A stretch of DNA of 64,000 nt from Shewanella electrodiphila (GCF_023283985.1 NZ_JAKIKU010000003.1:248001-312000); one strand, 5' to 3'; shown: positions 38,544 through 48,086, counted from the first letter of the stretch. Made by a program: numbers and translations. Notes: generated by a model not told the origin, from the letters alone.

Positions 38544-39502
38544 TGAAGAATTACGCTTGGCCTTGGGAATTACGTCGAAATGGCGTATTGAATATGAATA
38601 AGCGCAATATCGATTACATTGGTAAGTACAATCAACGCAAATTTTATAAACGCGTAGATGATAAGCTCATTACTAAGCAGTTAGCTTTAGCCAATGATAT
38701 TGCAGTACCTGATCTAATTGGTGTTGTTGAAGAACAGCATAAAATTAACGAAATACCACAAATGGTATTAGGCAGAACTGGCTTTGTTATCAAACCTGCT
38801 AAAGGGTCTGGTGGTAAAGGTATTCTGGTTATTACCCATGTTGAAAATGGCCGTTATTACAAACCTAATGGCGATGAAGTAACGCCAAATGAAGTTTATC
38901 GCCATGTGTCTAATATCTTAAGTGGCCTGTTCTCATTGGGTGGGATACCTGATGTTGGATTAGTCGAAGGCTTAATTGAATTTGACCCAATTTTTGACGG
39001 TTTTAGTTACGAAGGTGTACCTGATATTCGTCTTATCGTCTTTAAAGGCTATCCAGTAATGGGCATGCTTCGCTGTTCAACAGCGGCTTCAGACGGTAAA
39101 GCAAACTTACACCAAGGTGCTGTGGGCGTCGGTTTAGACATTGCAACGGGTAAAAGTTTGTATGCGGTTCAGTTTGATAAGCCAGTGCTTAGGCATCCTG
39201 ATACCAATTATGAACTTTCTCAAATCCAAGTACCTAATTGGGACGTGCTACTTCATACCGCATCAAGCGCATATGAAATGTGTGAATTAGGCTATTTGGG
39301 CACTGACATGGTGTTAGATAAAGTCCGTGGCCCTCTTTTGTTAGAGTTAAATGCACGACCAGGATTAGCAATTCAAACAGCGAACGGAAAAGGAATTTTA
39401 GACCGACTTAAACACGTAGAAAGCCTGAAAGGGCCGACGTTATCAGTGGAAGAACGTGTCGCTTATGCTAAAAAACATTTTTGCAGCAACCCTAACTTTT
39501 AG
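38543..39502 (+). CDS. Alpha-L-glutamate ligase-like ATP-grasp protein
   Basis: 319 residues. RimK-like ATP-grasp fold: substrate-binding N-terminal part (IDYIGKYNQRKFYKRVDDKL), the glycine-rich ATP loop FVIKPAKGSGGKGILVI (about 92-108) and the metal-binding end LLLELNARPGLAIQ (about 270-283). The family forms amide bonds between a carboxylate and an amine, often adding glutamate or other amino acids to a peptide. It is cytoplasmic, with no signal sequence. Tight coupling with the inactive-transglutaminase gene suggests that it makes or modifies the peptide which that protein recognises; the substrate is unknown. Its last 38 bases overlap the next gene. Confidence 0.87.
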   Translation: MKNYAWPWELRRNGVLNMNKRNIDYIGKYNQRKFYKRVDDKLITKQLALANDIAVPDLIGVVEEQHKINEIPQMVLGRTGFVIKPAKGSGGKGILVITHVENGRYYKPNGDEVTPNEVYRHVSNILSGLFSLGGIPDVGLVEGLIEFDPIFDGFSYEGVPDIRLIVFKGYPVMGMLRCSTAASDGKANLHQGAVGVGLDIATGKSLYAVQFDKPVLRHPDTNYELSQIQVPNWDVLLHTASSAYEMCELGYLGTDMVLDKVRGPLLLELNARPGLAIQTANGKGILDRLKHVESLKGPTLSVEERVAYAKKHFCSNPNF

Positions 39503-41204
39503 TTTATTGGCAACTGCTCCCGCAGTTGCCAACCCTCTAAACCTGTTTATCCAACAATGCTTGCGTTACCAGCCTTCGCTATCTGAATTAGACTTAACTC
39601 GGTCGGTTTCCCAACAGGCCGTTCAATTTGAGCAGCTCACCCTAGGCCTTAATAACATTAATGATCGTTTAAATTACTATCGTGATTTGGCCATTAATAG
39701 CCAACGAGAAAGCATATTAATGTGTCAGTTACATTTAGCTGACGAATTACAAACACTACTTTTAGAACCAAAACTTGATCAGTTAATAATGAATCTGTCG
39801 CAATCACAGCCCCCCTATTCCTCTTTGGCTGAAACATTAACTAAGGTTAAACAGCGTCAGCTCGATATTAATACCAAATCACAACTGCATAATGCCCAGG
39901 CAACCATCAGAAGAAATTTAACAAATCAGCATATTGCTATGGTTTTCAACGATAAAACCTGTCAGCTACCGACTCAAACAAGCCATAACTCAGACACACC
40001 GACTGCCAATTCAATGTTGAAAACCACCAAGCCAAATCTGGATGTCAGTTTAGCTAAATACTTAATGTCACAACCTAACGAACAATGTAGAAAAAATGCT
40101 TGGCTTGCTTACCAATCACGAGCAAAAGATAAAAATGCGGCGTCATTAGATATCATTAAGCAGCTTTTGCAAGCAACGGCTTTCGAGTCACTTAACACTC
40201 AAATACTCAATGCCGCTTCACTTAATGAATATTTACAGCAACAAACAAGTAATATTAACCTTGCACCTTGGAACATTGGGCAACATCTTGCTTCATTACC
40301 TCACCAGCCCTACTCTGGACCTCAGTCTGCAAATGAGATTTTTACTCGAGTATTTACTCAATTAGAAAATTTGGGGATTCGAATAGAAGCATTGAATCTC
40401 AGTGACATAACCGACACTAAAACAGTTGAAACAAGCGATACAAACCGCACTAACACCAGAGATGGCGTTAAAAATACAATTTATCGTGTATGGCACCAAC
40501 AACGTCTACTCGGAGAATTGTTTGTTAGCCCAACAGGTCAGACTAACGCCCATGTTATTCGTTATCCCGTGATCGGACATCAATTTGCACAAGCAAGCAT
40601 CAGTTATTCAGAAACTATCTCTAATAAAAGACAAGCAAATAAGTTGATTAATGCAATTGCAGAAGCTGTTACAGGTTTAGCACGGGGTAATAAATTTTAT
40701 CTGATTAATAAACAGGGAAAATCTGCTGATAACCATTTATTAGGGCAATATTGGCTGTCTGCATACCTACGCCAGCAAAACGATTCTGTATTATCTCAAC
40801 GCGAGCAAGTTGTTCAAGATTATCGTCGGCAATTACGTGTTATACGTTCCAAAGTTATTATTGACTTCTATTTGAATGAGCCCTCAAAGCAACAACAGTT
40901 ATCAATGGCTTTTAAAGATAGCTTCAATCAAGAGTGGCAATACGCTACTGATTTAGCTTTTAGCTTCAATGGTATTGCAAATGAAGGGGTTAACTATTAT
41001 TTACCTCTTTGGCATCAAAGCCTTGTTAGTATGATTTTCGAATCTAGTAAATCTTCAGTAACAGAACGTCAAGTTTTTGATATTTTGGTGGTTAATGAAG
41101 ATAATTTAACCCTAATGGAGCAAATGTTCATTATACTTACTCCACCCAATGATCCATCTTCACTCATCAGGAGAGCCTTCAATGCTGGCCACTTGCAAAA
41201 GTAA
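39465..41204 (+). CDS. Secreted protein of unknown function, third accessory of the ATP-grasp/transglutaminase set
   Basis: 579 residues from the ATG at 39465, preferred over a GTG nine bases upstream because the signal peptide then reads MLKNIFAATLTFSLLATAPAVA. No domain recognised. The protein is Gln/Asn/Leu-rich and mainly helical, with a variable middle (about 155-170 and 320-340, rich in Thr/Asn) and a basic, better-ordered C-terminal half (YWLSAYLRQQND, then YRRQLRVIRSK). Scattered cysteines are few. It overlaps the ATP-grasp gene by 38 bases and the following gene by 23, so expression is coupled. A periplasmic partner of the system is the plausible role. Confidence 0.7.
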   Translation: MLKNIFAATLTFSLLATAPAVANPLNLFIQQCLRYQPSLSELDLTRSVSQQAVQFEQLTLGLNNINDRLNYYRDLAINSQRESILMCQLHLADELQTLLLEPKLDQLIMNLSQSQPPYSSLAETLTKVKQRQLDINTKSQLHNAQATIRRNLTNQHIAMVFNDKTCQLPTQTSHNSDTPTANSMLKTTKPNLDVSLAKYLMSQPNEQCRKNAWLAYQSRAKDKNAASLDIIKQLLQATAFESLNTQILNAASLNEYLQQQTSNINLAPWNIGQHLASLPHQPYSGPQSANEIFTRVFTQLENLGIRIEALNLSDITDTKTVETSDTNRTNTRDGVKNTIYRVWHQQRLLGELFVSPTGQTNAHVIRYPVIGHQFAQASISYSETISNKRQANKLINAIAEAVTGLARGNKFYLINKQGKSADNHLLGQYWLSAYLRQQNDSVLSQREQVVQDYRRQLRVIRSKVIIDFYLNEPSKQQQLSMAFKDSFNQEWQYATDLAFSFNGIANEGVNYYLPLWHQSLVSMIFESSKSSVTERQVFDILVVNEDNLTLMEQMFIILTPPNDPSSLIRRAFNAGHLQK

Positions 41205-42309
41205 ATCGTTATCGTGCTTAATTGGTTTATCATTTATAGTATCTTCGGTATCAGCCTTCGCTGCCGATGACCCAAAATCAACCGCAACACCATTAACACA
41301 CCAACAAGTAAGAAGTGCGATACAGGTTAACCTTGAACAGAATATGTATTCTCTGCCACCAAGAATTCAAGGGCATTATGGTTTAAGAATGTACCGAATG
41401 ACGGGTGATGAAAAGTATACAAATGCAGCCTTAATAGATTTAATCACGATTACTGAACGTCAAAACTATTTTGCCTGTAATATTGATAAGCCTAAGTTTA
41501 TCGAACAGCAAGCCAGTGAAGCAATAAGTGTATTAGGTAAAGGCCCTCGTGCAAAAGCGAGAAAGAAAGCACTGAAGCCCTTCCCAGAATTTATCTTTTA
41601 TAGTGATATTTTATTACGTTATGCCAGTCGTACGGACGAGTTAGGTTTTATGGGTCCTTGCCATCAAAAAATGGTTACGGCATTAAAAGCATATGATCTT
41701 AAACCTGCATTGACTGATCCTAAGATGATTAAAGCTTGGGCTGCACAACTGATCAATTACGCGTATTGGGCAGAACAACTTGAAGTCGGAAACTACGTCG
41801 ATGATTACAAACAAGCTTTCATTGCCGCTTACCCTAATGATAAAGATAACGAATTAGATAAAAGACAATTCAGAAATAAATTGTATGGCATGACTCACTT
41901 TATCTTTGCTGCAAGCGGTTATTATCAACAAGAAGTAAGTGCCAAAGAGTTTAAATGGATTTTAGATTACTTTGATGACAACATTGACCGTATCCTTACC
42001 GATGCCACAGACGATATTATTTCTGAAGTTGGGATAAGTTTCTATTTAACAGGCTTACGTGATCATCCTGTCATTAAGAAGACGCAAAACCACATAGCAG
42101 CATCGTTTAACTCTGAATACCAACTGATCCCTTCACCACGTGGAAATCCAGATATGGTCATGGGTGAACACAGAAATGTTTTAGCCATGATGTTACTTGA
42201 TTGGCCAGAGACGCTTCATAAAGGGCCATATCTTGCTGAAACAAAAGCGACGAAGAAGTACTTACCTGTACAAGTGACACCTAAAAATGTCACGAGTAAA
42301 AACAAGTAA
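41182..42309 (+). CDS. Secreted protein, possibly DUF3541 family, last gene of the ATP-grasp/transglutaminase set
   Basis: 375 residues from the ATG at 41182, which has a strong AGGAGA ribosome-binding site seven bases upstream and gives a clean signal peptide (ending SVSAFAADD). A longer frame upstream lacks these. The mature part is alpha-helical with conserved-looking aromatic and charged runs (YGLRMYRMTGDEKYTNAAL; EHRNVLAMMLLDWPE) and resembles proteins annotated DUF3541; that assignment is from memory and tentative. It might be an alpha/alpha-toroid type fold. It overlaps the previous gene by 23 bases and is followed by a strong terminator, so it ends the operon. Confidence 0.68.
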   Translation: MLATCKSKSLSCLIGLSFIVSSVSAFAADDPKSTATPLTHQQVRSAIQVNLEQNMYSLPPRIQGHYGLRMYRMTGDEKYTNAALIDLITITERQNYFACNIDKPKFIEQQASEAISVLGKGPRAKARKKALKPFPEFIFYSDILLRYASRTDELGFMGPCHQKMVTALKAYDLKPALTDPKMIKAWAAQLINYAYWAEQLEVGNYVDDYKQAFIAAYPNDKDNELDKRQFRNKLYGMTHFIFAASGYYQQEVSAKEFKWILDYFDDNIDRILTDATDDIISEVGISFYLTGLRDHPVIKKTQNHIAASFNSEYQLIPSPRGNPDMVMGEHRNVLAMMLLDWPETLHKGPYLAETKATKKYLPVQVTPKNVTSKNK

Positions 42310-42329
42310 GTAAGATATTAGTGATGATT

Positions 42330-42359
42330 AAGGGGTAACGATTGTTACCCCTTATTTTT
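42330..42359 (+). terminator. Terminator after the ATP-grasp/transglutaminase operon
   Basis: AAGGGGTAAC (42330-42339) pairs with GTTACCCCTT (42344-42353) over loop GATT and is followed by ATTTTT. A perfect 10-bp stem. Confidence 0.92.
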
Positions 42360-42390
42360 GCAGTTTACCCCAGCATGAGTAATTTAAAAC

Positions 42391-43293
42391 ATGAGTAGAG
42401 CTAAATCGACGTTAGAGCAGTGGCGAATTATTCAATCTGTGGTTGATTTCGGTGGTTACGCCCAAGCTGCTGAACAGCTTAACAAAAGCCAATCATCTCT
42501 TAATCATGCCGTGGCAAAACTACAGACTCAATTGGGTATCCAATTACTCGAAGTTAAAGGCCGTAAAGCTTATCTCACAGAACAAGGCGAAGTATTACTG
42601 CGTCGTTCACGACATTTAACCCAAACAGTAGATGAACTCGAACAACTCGCGAGCAATCTTGGCGAGGGCTGGGAGCCTAACTTAACCATTGCACGAGAAA
42701 TCATTTATCCTCTGCACTATTTAGTGGATGCCTTAAAAGCATTTTTGCCCCATAGTCGCGGCACCCGGGTAACGATTATCGACTCAGTTATTTCTGGTAC
42801 TCACGAACTAATTTTAAATAACACTGCTGATATTGCCATTTGTGGGATCCCCGCTAAAGGTCATGTTGCAGAGCCTATATGTGAGTCAGAATTATATCTA
42901 GTGTGCTCGCCCGCTCACCCACTAGCTCAGCACGATGTTATAGCTGATGACCAAGTTTTAGCTCAACATCTACAGATTGTCATTAAAGACACAGCAACCC
43001 ATAAAGCATCAGACACTGGTTGGCTAAAAGCAGAACAACGTTGGACGGTTTCTAATTTTCATGAAGCGAAAACTATTTTAAAAACAGGCATTGGTTTTTG
43101 TTGGGCACCAGCTTACTTAATTGAGGATGAGATTAAATCAGGTGAACTGCAAAGATTGGCATTGAAAGGCAGTAAAAGTCGTAAGGTACAACTTTCATTA
43201 GTGGTTCCAAATAGGGATAAACAAGGGCCTGCATCTAAATTATTAGAGTCATTGATATTATTACAACATGATATTAATCAGATGGTTGAATAG
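42391..43293 (+). CDS. LysR family transcriptional regulator
   Basis: 300 residues. N-terminal winged helix-turn-helix (about 8-67; GGYAQAAEQLNKSQSSLNHAVAKL), then a substrate-binding-like effector domain (about 95-295). Separated by a terminator from the upstream operon and with no obvious divergent partner, so its target is unclear. The final residues lack any extra domain. Confidence 0.9.
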   Translation: MSRAKSTLEQWRIIQSVVDFGGYAQAAEQLNKSQSSLNHAVAKLQTQLGIQLLEVKGRKAYLTEQGEVLLRRSRHLTQTVDELEQLASNLGEGWEPNLTIAREIIYPLHYLVDALKAFLPHSRGTRVTIIDSVISGTHELILNNTADIAICGIPAKGHVAEPICESELYLVCSPAHPLAQHDVIADDQVLAQHLQIVIKDTATHKASDTGWLKAEQRWTVSNFHEAKTILKTGIGFCWAPAYLIEDEIKSGELQRLALKGSKSRKVQLSLVVPNRDKQGPASKLLESLILLQHDINQMVE

Positions 43294-43380
43294 GTAACGA
43301 TTCATATTAGCTAATAAATTTGTTTACTTTGAATGTAATTAGTTTGAATTGATTTGAATGACTTGAAAAGTGATGAAGTG

Positions 43381-44727
43381 TTATACGGCAATATTAATAG
43401 ATGAATATTCTTGTGCGGCGTTAATCGCTGAATCCTTGATACGAGAAGTACTCGCATTGTTAGCTTGCTCACTTCCTTCATCATTAGTTTGATCAAATGG
43501 ATATGTTGGCGTAAATTGCTGCTCATCCAACTGCTGAGCTAATTGATTGATTTGTTGAGACTCTTCTGTGCTTAGCACCTTTTCTTGTCTTTCAGATACA
43601 AGCTCTTTTTTAGCTTCATTCATTTTTCGAACCGCTTCATTAGCGACTTGAATGTCTGCTGTAGAAGGTTGAACCGGAGCCATTGCAGCAGCGTAAACCT
43701 TTTGCATTTTATTGAAAGTAGCTTGAGCATTACCTTCTATTACACCAACATCAATCTTTACTTCCCCCTCTACTGCATAGCGTTTTCCATCAGGGCCTTT
43801 TTCATAGGTATATTGGGGTGTTTGAGCAAAACTTCCGCCAACAGCTGCATGCGCCTGTTCATGGGTTTTAACTTCAGCATCCCTTTTAGATAATTCATTA
43901 ATAATTTGAGTATCAAGTTGTACTTGTTGTTTTTCTTGCTCAGCTTGATGTGAATCTTGCACATCTTGTTTTACTTGCGCCTTTTGTTCAGCTTCAGCTT
44001 TGCTTTTGTCACTTTGAATGTCGTTGTTACTTTCGTTTGTACTATTATTTTCATCGACATTAGCAATAGCGTCTTTTTGACCAGTCGCCACCAGCGTAGA
44101 AGCTGCAAAGCTTTTATCGCTGTCTCGTAAGCCGGACGTTACATCATTAGTCGTATCCTCAAAAGCGTTCACTGACGCAGAAGTGGTCAATGAACTCGTG
44201 TTAACAGAATTTGAATGACCACCAGCGATTTGATTAGCTTGGCCATCAATCTGGATGTCTGTCGTTTTGGAAGATGAAATGACACCTAAAACCGATACTG
44301 GTCCACTTTTCAAATTAAATTGCGGGCTCAAATGACTTGAATTAACGACACTCTGTGTTTTTAATGGCTTCGAACTCAGGGAGCCTGCGTGAAAATTTGA
44401 ACTGGACTGAATTGAACTGGGCTGAATTGAACTGGACTGAATTGTACTGGAATTGAAACTTGAAGATGAGGCCAATACTGAAGATTTTTTTGTAACACTG
44501 ATCGTTTCGTTATGGTCGTTAACATCAGCGCTGACAAGTTCAGGACTTAGAACATTATGATTAATATTATTGGTATTTAATGCATTTGAAACGGGTTTAT
44601 TTGTTACAGGGACAGTTGAGACCGTTTTACTTATGGCAGAATCAGCCACAACACTTTTACTACTCGAAGTATTGTGACGATTTAGAGAACTTGTCCCTTG
44701 CTGAAGTGGCTGACTTTGTACGTTCAT
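43381..44727 (-). CDS. Putative metalloprotease, SprA-related / CJM1_0395 family
   Basis: 448 residues. The first 280 are low-complexity, rich in Ser, Asn, Thr and Gln, with five-residue IQSSS-type repeats around residues 95-110; they have no signal peptide. The conserved part (about 270-385) contains a HExxH zinc motif, HEQAHAAVGG (289-298), with YEKGPDGKRYAVEGEVKIDV directly after, which is the signature of this SprA-related family. The family's biological role is not known to me. It is followed 9 bases upstream by a small protein gene with similar composition, and the two are likely co-transcribed. Confidence 0.8.
   Translation of the reverse strand: MNVQSQPLQQGTSSLNRHNTSSSKSVVADSAISKTVSTVPVTNKPVSNALNTNNINHNVLSPELVSADVNDHNETISVTKKSSVLASSSSFNSSTIQSSSIQPSSIQSSSNFHAGSLSSKPLKTQSVVNSSHLSPQFNLKSGPVSVLGVISSSKTTDIQIDGQANQIAGGHSNSVNTSSLTTSASVNAFEDTTNDVTSGLRDSDKSFAASTLVATGQKDAIANVDENNSTNESNNDIQSDKSKAEAEQKAQVKQDVQDSHQAEQEKQQVQLDTQIINELSKRDAEVKTHEQAHAAVGGSFAQTPQYTYEKGPDGKRYAVEGEVKIDVGVIEGNAQATFNKMQKVYAAAMAPVQPSTADIQVANEAVRKMNEAKKELVSERQEKVLSTEESQQINQLAQQLDEQQFTPTYPFDQTNDEGSEQANNASTSRIKDSAINAAQEYSSINIAV
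44401..44445 (-). repeat. Three in-frame 15-bp repeats in the metalloprotease gene
   Basis: Three consecutive 15-mers of actggactgaattga type (44401-44415, 44416-44430, 44431-44445) with one base change each encode IQ(S/P)SS repeats. Direct repeats of this kind can change copy number by slippage without breaking the frame. Confidence 0.8.
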
Positions 44728-44736
44728 CTCTGAATT

Positions 44737-45021
44737 TTAAACAGATAAATTTATAATAGTGCCAACATTTTCAGAGGCCACATCAATGACTTCAGCAGAT
44801 GCCTGAGCTTGAGTCACTGCTTGTTCAGCATCAATGATCGCAGACACTTTATCTGTTGATTGTGCAGCTTGAGAACTTAACGTAACGGTATCTTGTTCAA
44901 CTTTAACTGGAGTCGTTGTAGTGGGCTCAGGCGCCGCGACAGCTGTCGTTGCTTGTGCCAAATCATTTTGGGCACTCTGTAAACCTTGTATTCCTGAAGT
45001 CATTGCAGAAGGTATTTGCAT
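44737..45021 (-). CDS. Small protein upstream of the SprA-related metalloprotease
   Basis: 94 residues from the ATG at 45021, which has an AAGGAA ribosome-binding site; a longer frame lacks one. The sequence begins MQIPSAMTSGIQGLQSAQNDL and continues as an Ala/Thr/Val-rich chain with TVTLSSQAAQ. The TSGIQGLQ and LSSQAAQ pieces are reminiscent of exported flagellar-type or rod-type structural proteins, but I cannot assign it to a family. No signal peptide. It shares composition and orientation with the metalloprotease gene 9 bases downstream; it could be a substrate or partner. Confidence 0.7.
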   Translation of the reverse strand: MQIPSAMTSGIQGLQSAQNDLAQATTAVAAPEPTTTTPVKVEQDTVTLSSQAAQSTDKVSAIIDAEQAVTQAQASAEVIDVASENVGTIINLSV

Positions 45022-45169
45022 TTGATCATTCCTTTTTAAACCCAAATCTAACCGTGTATACAATAAATTTATTTACAACACTCACGTTAGACTTAACTCA
45101 CTAATTGGTTAATTATCATCCATGAATACAAGTTTGTACAGTACTACAATGATGAACGTAAAAGTTAAA

Positions 45170-46279
45170 TTAATGCCAAGCCCGCTCCCAATCTTTCCAA
45201 ACTGGATTTAGTCCTTTTATCTGCATTTTTTCAATCACTTGCTCAACGCTACGGTCGTCACTGATTTCAAATTGATCCAGTTGAGTATGTGGATTTTGAT
45301 AACCACCAGGCTCAGTAGAGCTGCCTGCACTAATATTTGTCACGCCAAGCGGCAGTAAATTGTCTCTAAACTCAGGTGTTTCACGAGTCGACAGGCTAAT
45401 TTCAAGCTGTGCATTAAATAATCTGAATGCGCAGATCATCTGTACCAAACCTTCATCAGTCAGTTCCACTTTTGGCGAAACGCCACCAGTACAAGGTCTT
45501 AATCTAGGCAATGAAATACTGTAGCGAGTGCGCCAATATTGCTTTTGTAAATAAGCTAAGTGATGACCCATCACAAAGGCATCAAGTCGCCAATCATCCA
45601 GTCCCAGCAACACGCCTAAACCGATTTTATCAACGCCAGCTGCAGCCACTCTATCTGGAGTTTCAAGCCGATAAGCAAAGTCTTTCTTTTTACCGCGAGT
45701 ATGATGCTTGCTATAGGTATGCGGCTGGTAGGTTTCTTGATATACCATCACAGCATCAAGCCCTAACTCAACAAGCTCTTGATATTCAGGTTGAGTTAAC
45801 GGCTGGACCTCTATCGCTACATAACTGAATGCTTGCTTCACTATGGGCAATACATGCTTAAAGTAGTCAATGCCGACTTTGGTTTCATGCTCCCCTGATA
45901 CTAACAATATTGAATCAAACCCTCGCTGCTTAATGATCTTCATTTCAGCCAGCAATTCATTGTCAGACAGGGTTTTGCGCTTTAGTTTATTGCTCATAGA
46001 AAAGCCGCAATAATCGCATTCATTTGCACAAAGGTTTGACAGATATAAAGGCAAATATAGCCCGATATTTGCCCCAAAACGCTGTCTTGTTAACTGGTAA
46101 GCTTGTTGTGCCATTTGCTCTATGTATGGTTTAGCAGCTGGTGATAACAATGCCATTAAACTGTCAATGCTACCTTGTGGGTGATTGAGTGCACGCTTAA
46201 CATCATCTGCCGTCGTGCTATATAAGCGCATTGATAAGTCATCGAGGTTTAACCGCTTAAACTGTTCAAGAAAACTCAT
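45170..46279 (-). CDS. thiH: 2-iminoacetate synthase ThiH (radical SAM)
   Basis: 369 residues. ThiH cleaves tyrosine to dehydroglycine (2-iminoacetate) and p-cresol for thiazole formation. The radical-SAM cluster motif C-x3-C-x2-C (CANECDYC) lies near residue 83, and RYSISLPRLRPC is conserved near residue 255. Last gene of the thiamin operon; 19 bases separate it from thiG. The use of ThiH rather than the glycine oxidase ThiO fits a facultatively anaerobic gammaproteobacterium. Confidence 0.96.
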   Translation of the reverse strand: MSFLEQFKRLNLDDLSMRLYSTTADDVKRALNHPQGSIDSLMALLSPAAKPYIEQMAQQAYQLTRQRFGANIGLYLPLYLSNLCANECDYCGFSMSNKLKRKTLSDNELLAEMKIIKQRGFDSILLVSGEHETKVGIDYFKHVLPIVKQAFSYVAIEVQPLTQPEYQELVELGLDAVMVYQETYQPHTYSKHHTRGKKKDFAYRLETPDRVAAAGVDKIGLGVLLGLDDWRLDAFVMGHHLAYLQKQYWRTRYSISLPRLRPCTGGVSPKVELTDEGLVQMICAFRLFNAQLEISLSTRETPEFRDNLLPLGVTNISAGSSTEPGGYQNPHTQLDQFEISDDRSVEQVIEKMQIKGLNPVWKDWERAWH

Positions 46280-46298
46280 TAGTAAGGTAAACCTTTAA

Positions 46299-47072
46299 TC
46301 ATAAATTCAGAAAGTTTGTCAATGGACTGGTGTGTTTTGCTTGTTTTTCCACATTGCCCAACCCTGCAAGATAAGCTTGTCTACCAGTGTTAACAGCTTG
46401 ATTAAAGCATTTAGCCATCTGCACCGGATCGGCGCTACTGGCTATTGCAGTATTAACCAATACTGCATCTGCGCCCATTTCCATTGCTCTGCAAGCTTGA
46501 GATGGCGCGCCAATCCCTGCATCGATCACTACAGGAATGTTAGCTTGCTCAATAATAATTTCTAAAAAGGGTTCTGTGGCTAACCCTTGATTACTGCCAA
46601 TTGGGCTACCGAGTGGCATAACAGCCGCGCAGCCTGCCTCTTCAAGCCGGTAACATAACACTGGATCAGCATGTACATAGGGTAAAACCGTAAACCCTTT
46701 TGCACAGAGTATTTCAGCCGCTTTTAATGTTTCAATCGCATCTGGCATCAGATACTTAGGATCAGGATGGATTTCTAATTTAATCCATTTTGTCGCTAAC
46801 ATTTCACTGGCAAGCTCAGCAGCAAATACGGCTTCTTTAGCATTTCGAGCGCCTGCAGTATTCGGTAAAAGCTTTACGCCCATTTGCTGCAATGGTGTCA
46901 GTAAGTCATCAAAATCTTTATTGTGATCGATACGTTTCATCGCTAATGTGACTAATTGCGACTGAGAGGCTTCAATAGCCGCTAACATGGTCTTAGCGTC
47001 GGAGAACTTTCCTGTGCCCGTAAATAATCTTGAATCAAATTGGTGATCGGCAATAGATAGCATGTTAACCAC
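46299..47072 (-). CDS. thiG: Thiazole synthase ThiG
   Basis: 257 residues. ThiG condenses deoxyxylulose phosphate, dehydroglycine and the ThiS thiocarboxylate into thiazole phosphate. The Schiff-base lysine lies in WIKLEIHPD (about 98-106); [28 protein letters not shown] and [11 protein letters not shown] complete the TIM-barrel active site. It overlaps thiS by eight bases. Confidence 0.97.
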   Translation of the reverse strand: MVNMLSIADHQFDSRLFTGTGKFSDAKTMLAAIEASQSQLVTLAMKRIDHNKDFDDLLTPLQQMGVKLLPNTAGARNAKEAVFAAELASEMLATKWIKLEIHPDPKYLMPDAIETLKAAEILCAKGFTVLPYVHADPVLCYRLEEAGCAAVMPLGSPIGSNQGLATEPFLEIIIEQANIPVVIDAGIGAPSQACRAMEMGADAVLVNTAIASSADPVQMAKCFNQAVNTGRQAYLAGLGNVEKQAKHTSPLTNFLNL

Positions 47073-47268
47073 CTGCTACAGCTGAGAAAACATCAATTTT
47101 GTCACTATGTTGGCACTCAATCTGCGCCCAGCGACTCCTCGGTACCACTTGGTCATTAAGCACAAGTGCTAACGACTTTGGGTTCAGATTTTTCAACTCT
47201 ATTAATTGTAATAAACTTGAGTTGTAACCTAGCTCTTGAGCTAGTCCATTAAATTCAATTGTAATCAT
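47065..47268 (-). CDS. thiS: Sulfur carrier protein ThiS
   Basis: 67 residues from the ATG at 47268 ([14 protein letters not shown]), the standard length; a longer frame upstream overlaps thiF and is not conserved. Ubiquitin-like fold ending in the required Gly-Gly (SAVAGG). ThiF adenylates that end, and it then carries sulfur to ThiG. It overlaps thiG at its 3' end. Confidence 0.96.
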   Translation of the reverse strand: MITIEFNGLAQELGYNSSLLQLIELKNLNPKSLALVLNDQVVPRSRWAQIECQHSDKIDVFSAVAGG

Positions 47269-47294
47269 GTCAATTCCTACACTGATAACTTGTC

Positions 47295-48086
47295 CTAAAT
47301 GCAACTTGGAGTGCAAATACAACAATCTGGGTCTTGTGACATTGTGACTTTTCGCCACTGTAAGTTATGGGCGTTAAATAAGTGCAACTGCCCTTTTAAT
47401 CGATCACGTTGGCTTACATCACTTGTTAGCCAATTAAGTCCTAATAACGATTGCATCGATGCCATGGATAATAAGGCTGATGTTAATACGCCTGCTTGGG
47501 CACACGATTGACTGACATTGGAGTCATCGGGATAAAGACACTGATAACATCCTGAACCGTGAAAATTGCTCTGCTTGCTATGAGCAATACAGAATAACTG
47601 ACCGTTTGCCCCACTTATCGCAGCACTGATCAACACGCCTTTTGCATTTACCACCGCCTGATTAATCAATAATCGCGAAGCAAAGTTATCTGTACAGTCA
47701 AATACTAAGTCCACAGAATTGACTGAATCAACTGAATAAAAGTCTTCAGCTGTGAAGCGTTTACAGACGGCTGTGATTTTACAATCGCTATAAGCAGTAC
47801 TCAGTTTCTGCCTTACAATGTTAACTTTAAGCTGACCAATGTCTTGCTCGTTAAACAGCAGCTGCCTTGGCAAGTTTGAAAGCTCAACAGTGTCATCGTC
47901 CATTAAAGTAATATGTTTAACGCCTGCCGCAGCCAGTTGCTGAGCCACGGCATGACCCAGCCCGCCAACACCAATAATTAACACTGAACTTTGTAATAAC
48001 TTAAGCTGACCAAGTTCACCAATTTCAGGCAACAACACATGACTTGAATAACGGATATATTGTTTATCCGTTAGTTTACTCATCAT
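47295..48086 (-). CDS. thiF: ThiS adenylyltransferase ThiF
   Basis: 263 residues from the ATG at 48086 (MMSKLTDKQYIRYSSHVLLPE), which has an AAGGGA ribosome-binding site. A longer open frame extends into thiDE. The E1-like nucleotide-binding loop GVGGLGHAVAQQLA (about 40-53) and RQLLF are typical. Zinc-type cysteine pairs are CYQC (about 173-176) and the CCIC near the C-terminus. ThiF activates the ThiS C-terminus with ATP. It starts 11 bases before the thiDE stop. Confidence 0.95.
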   Translation of the reverse strand: MMSKLTDKQYIRYSSHVLLPEIGELGQLKLLQSSVLIIGVGGLGHAVAQQLAAAGVKHITLMDDDTVELSNLPRQLLFNEQDIGQLKVNIVRQKLSTAYSDCKITAVCKRFTAEDFYSVDSVNSVDLVFDCTDNFASRLLINQAVVNAKGVLISAAISGANGQLFCIAHSKQSNFHGSGCYQCLYPDDSNVSQSCAQAGVLTSALLSMASMQSLLGLNWLTSDVSQRDRLKGQLHLFNAHNLQWRKVTMSQDPDCCICTPSCI

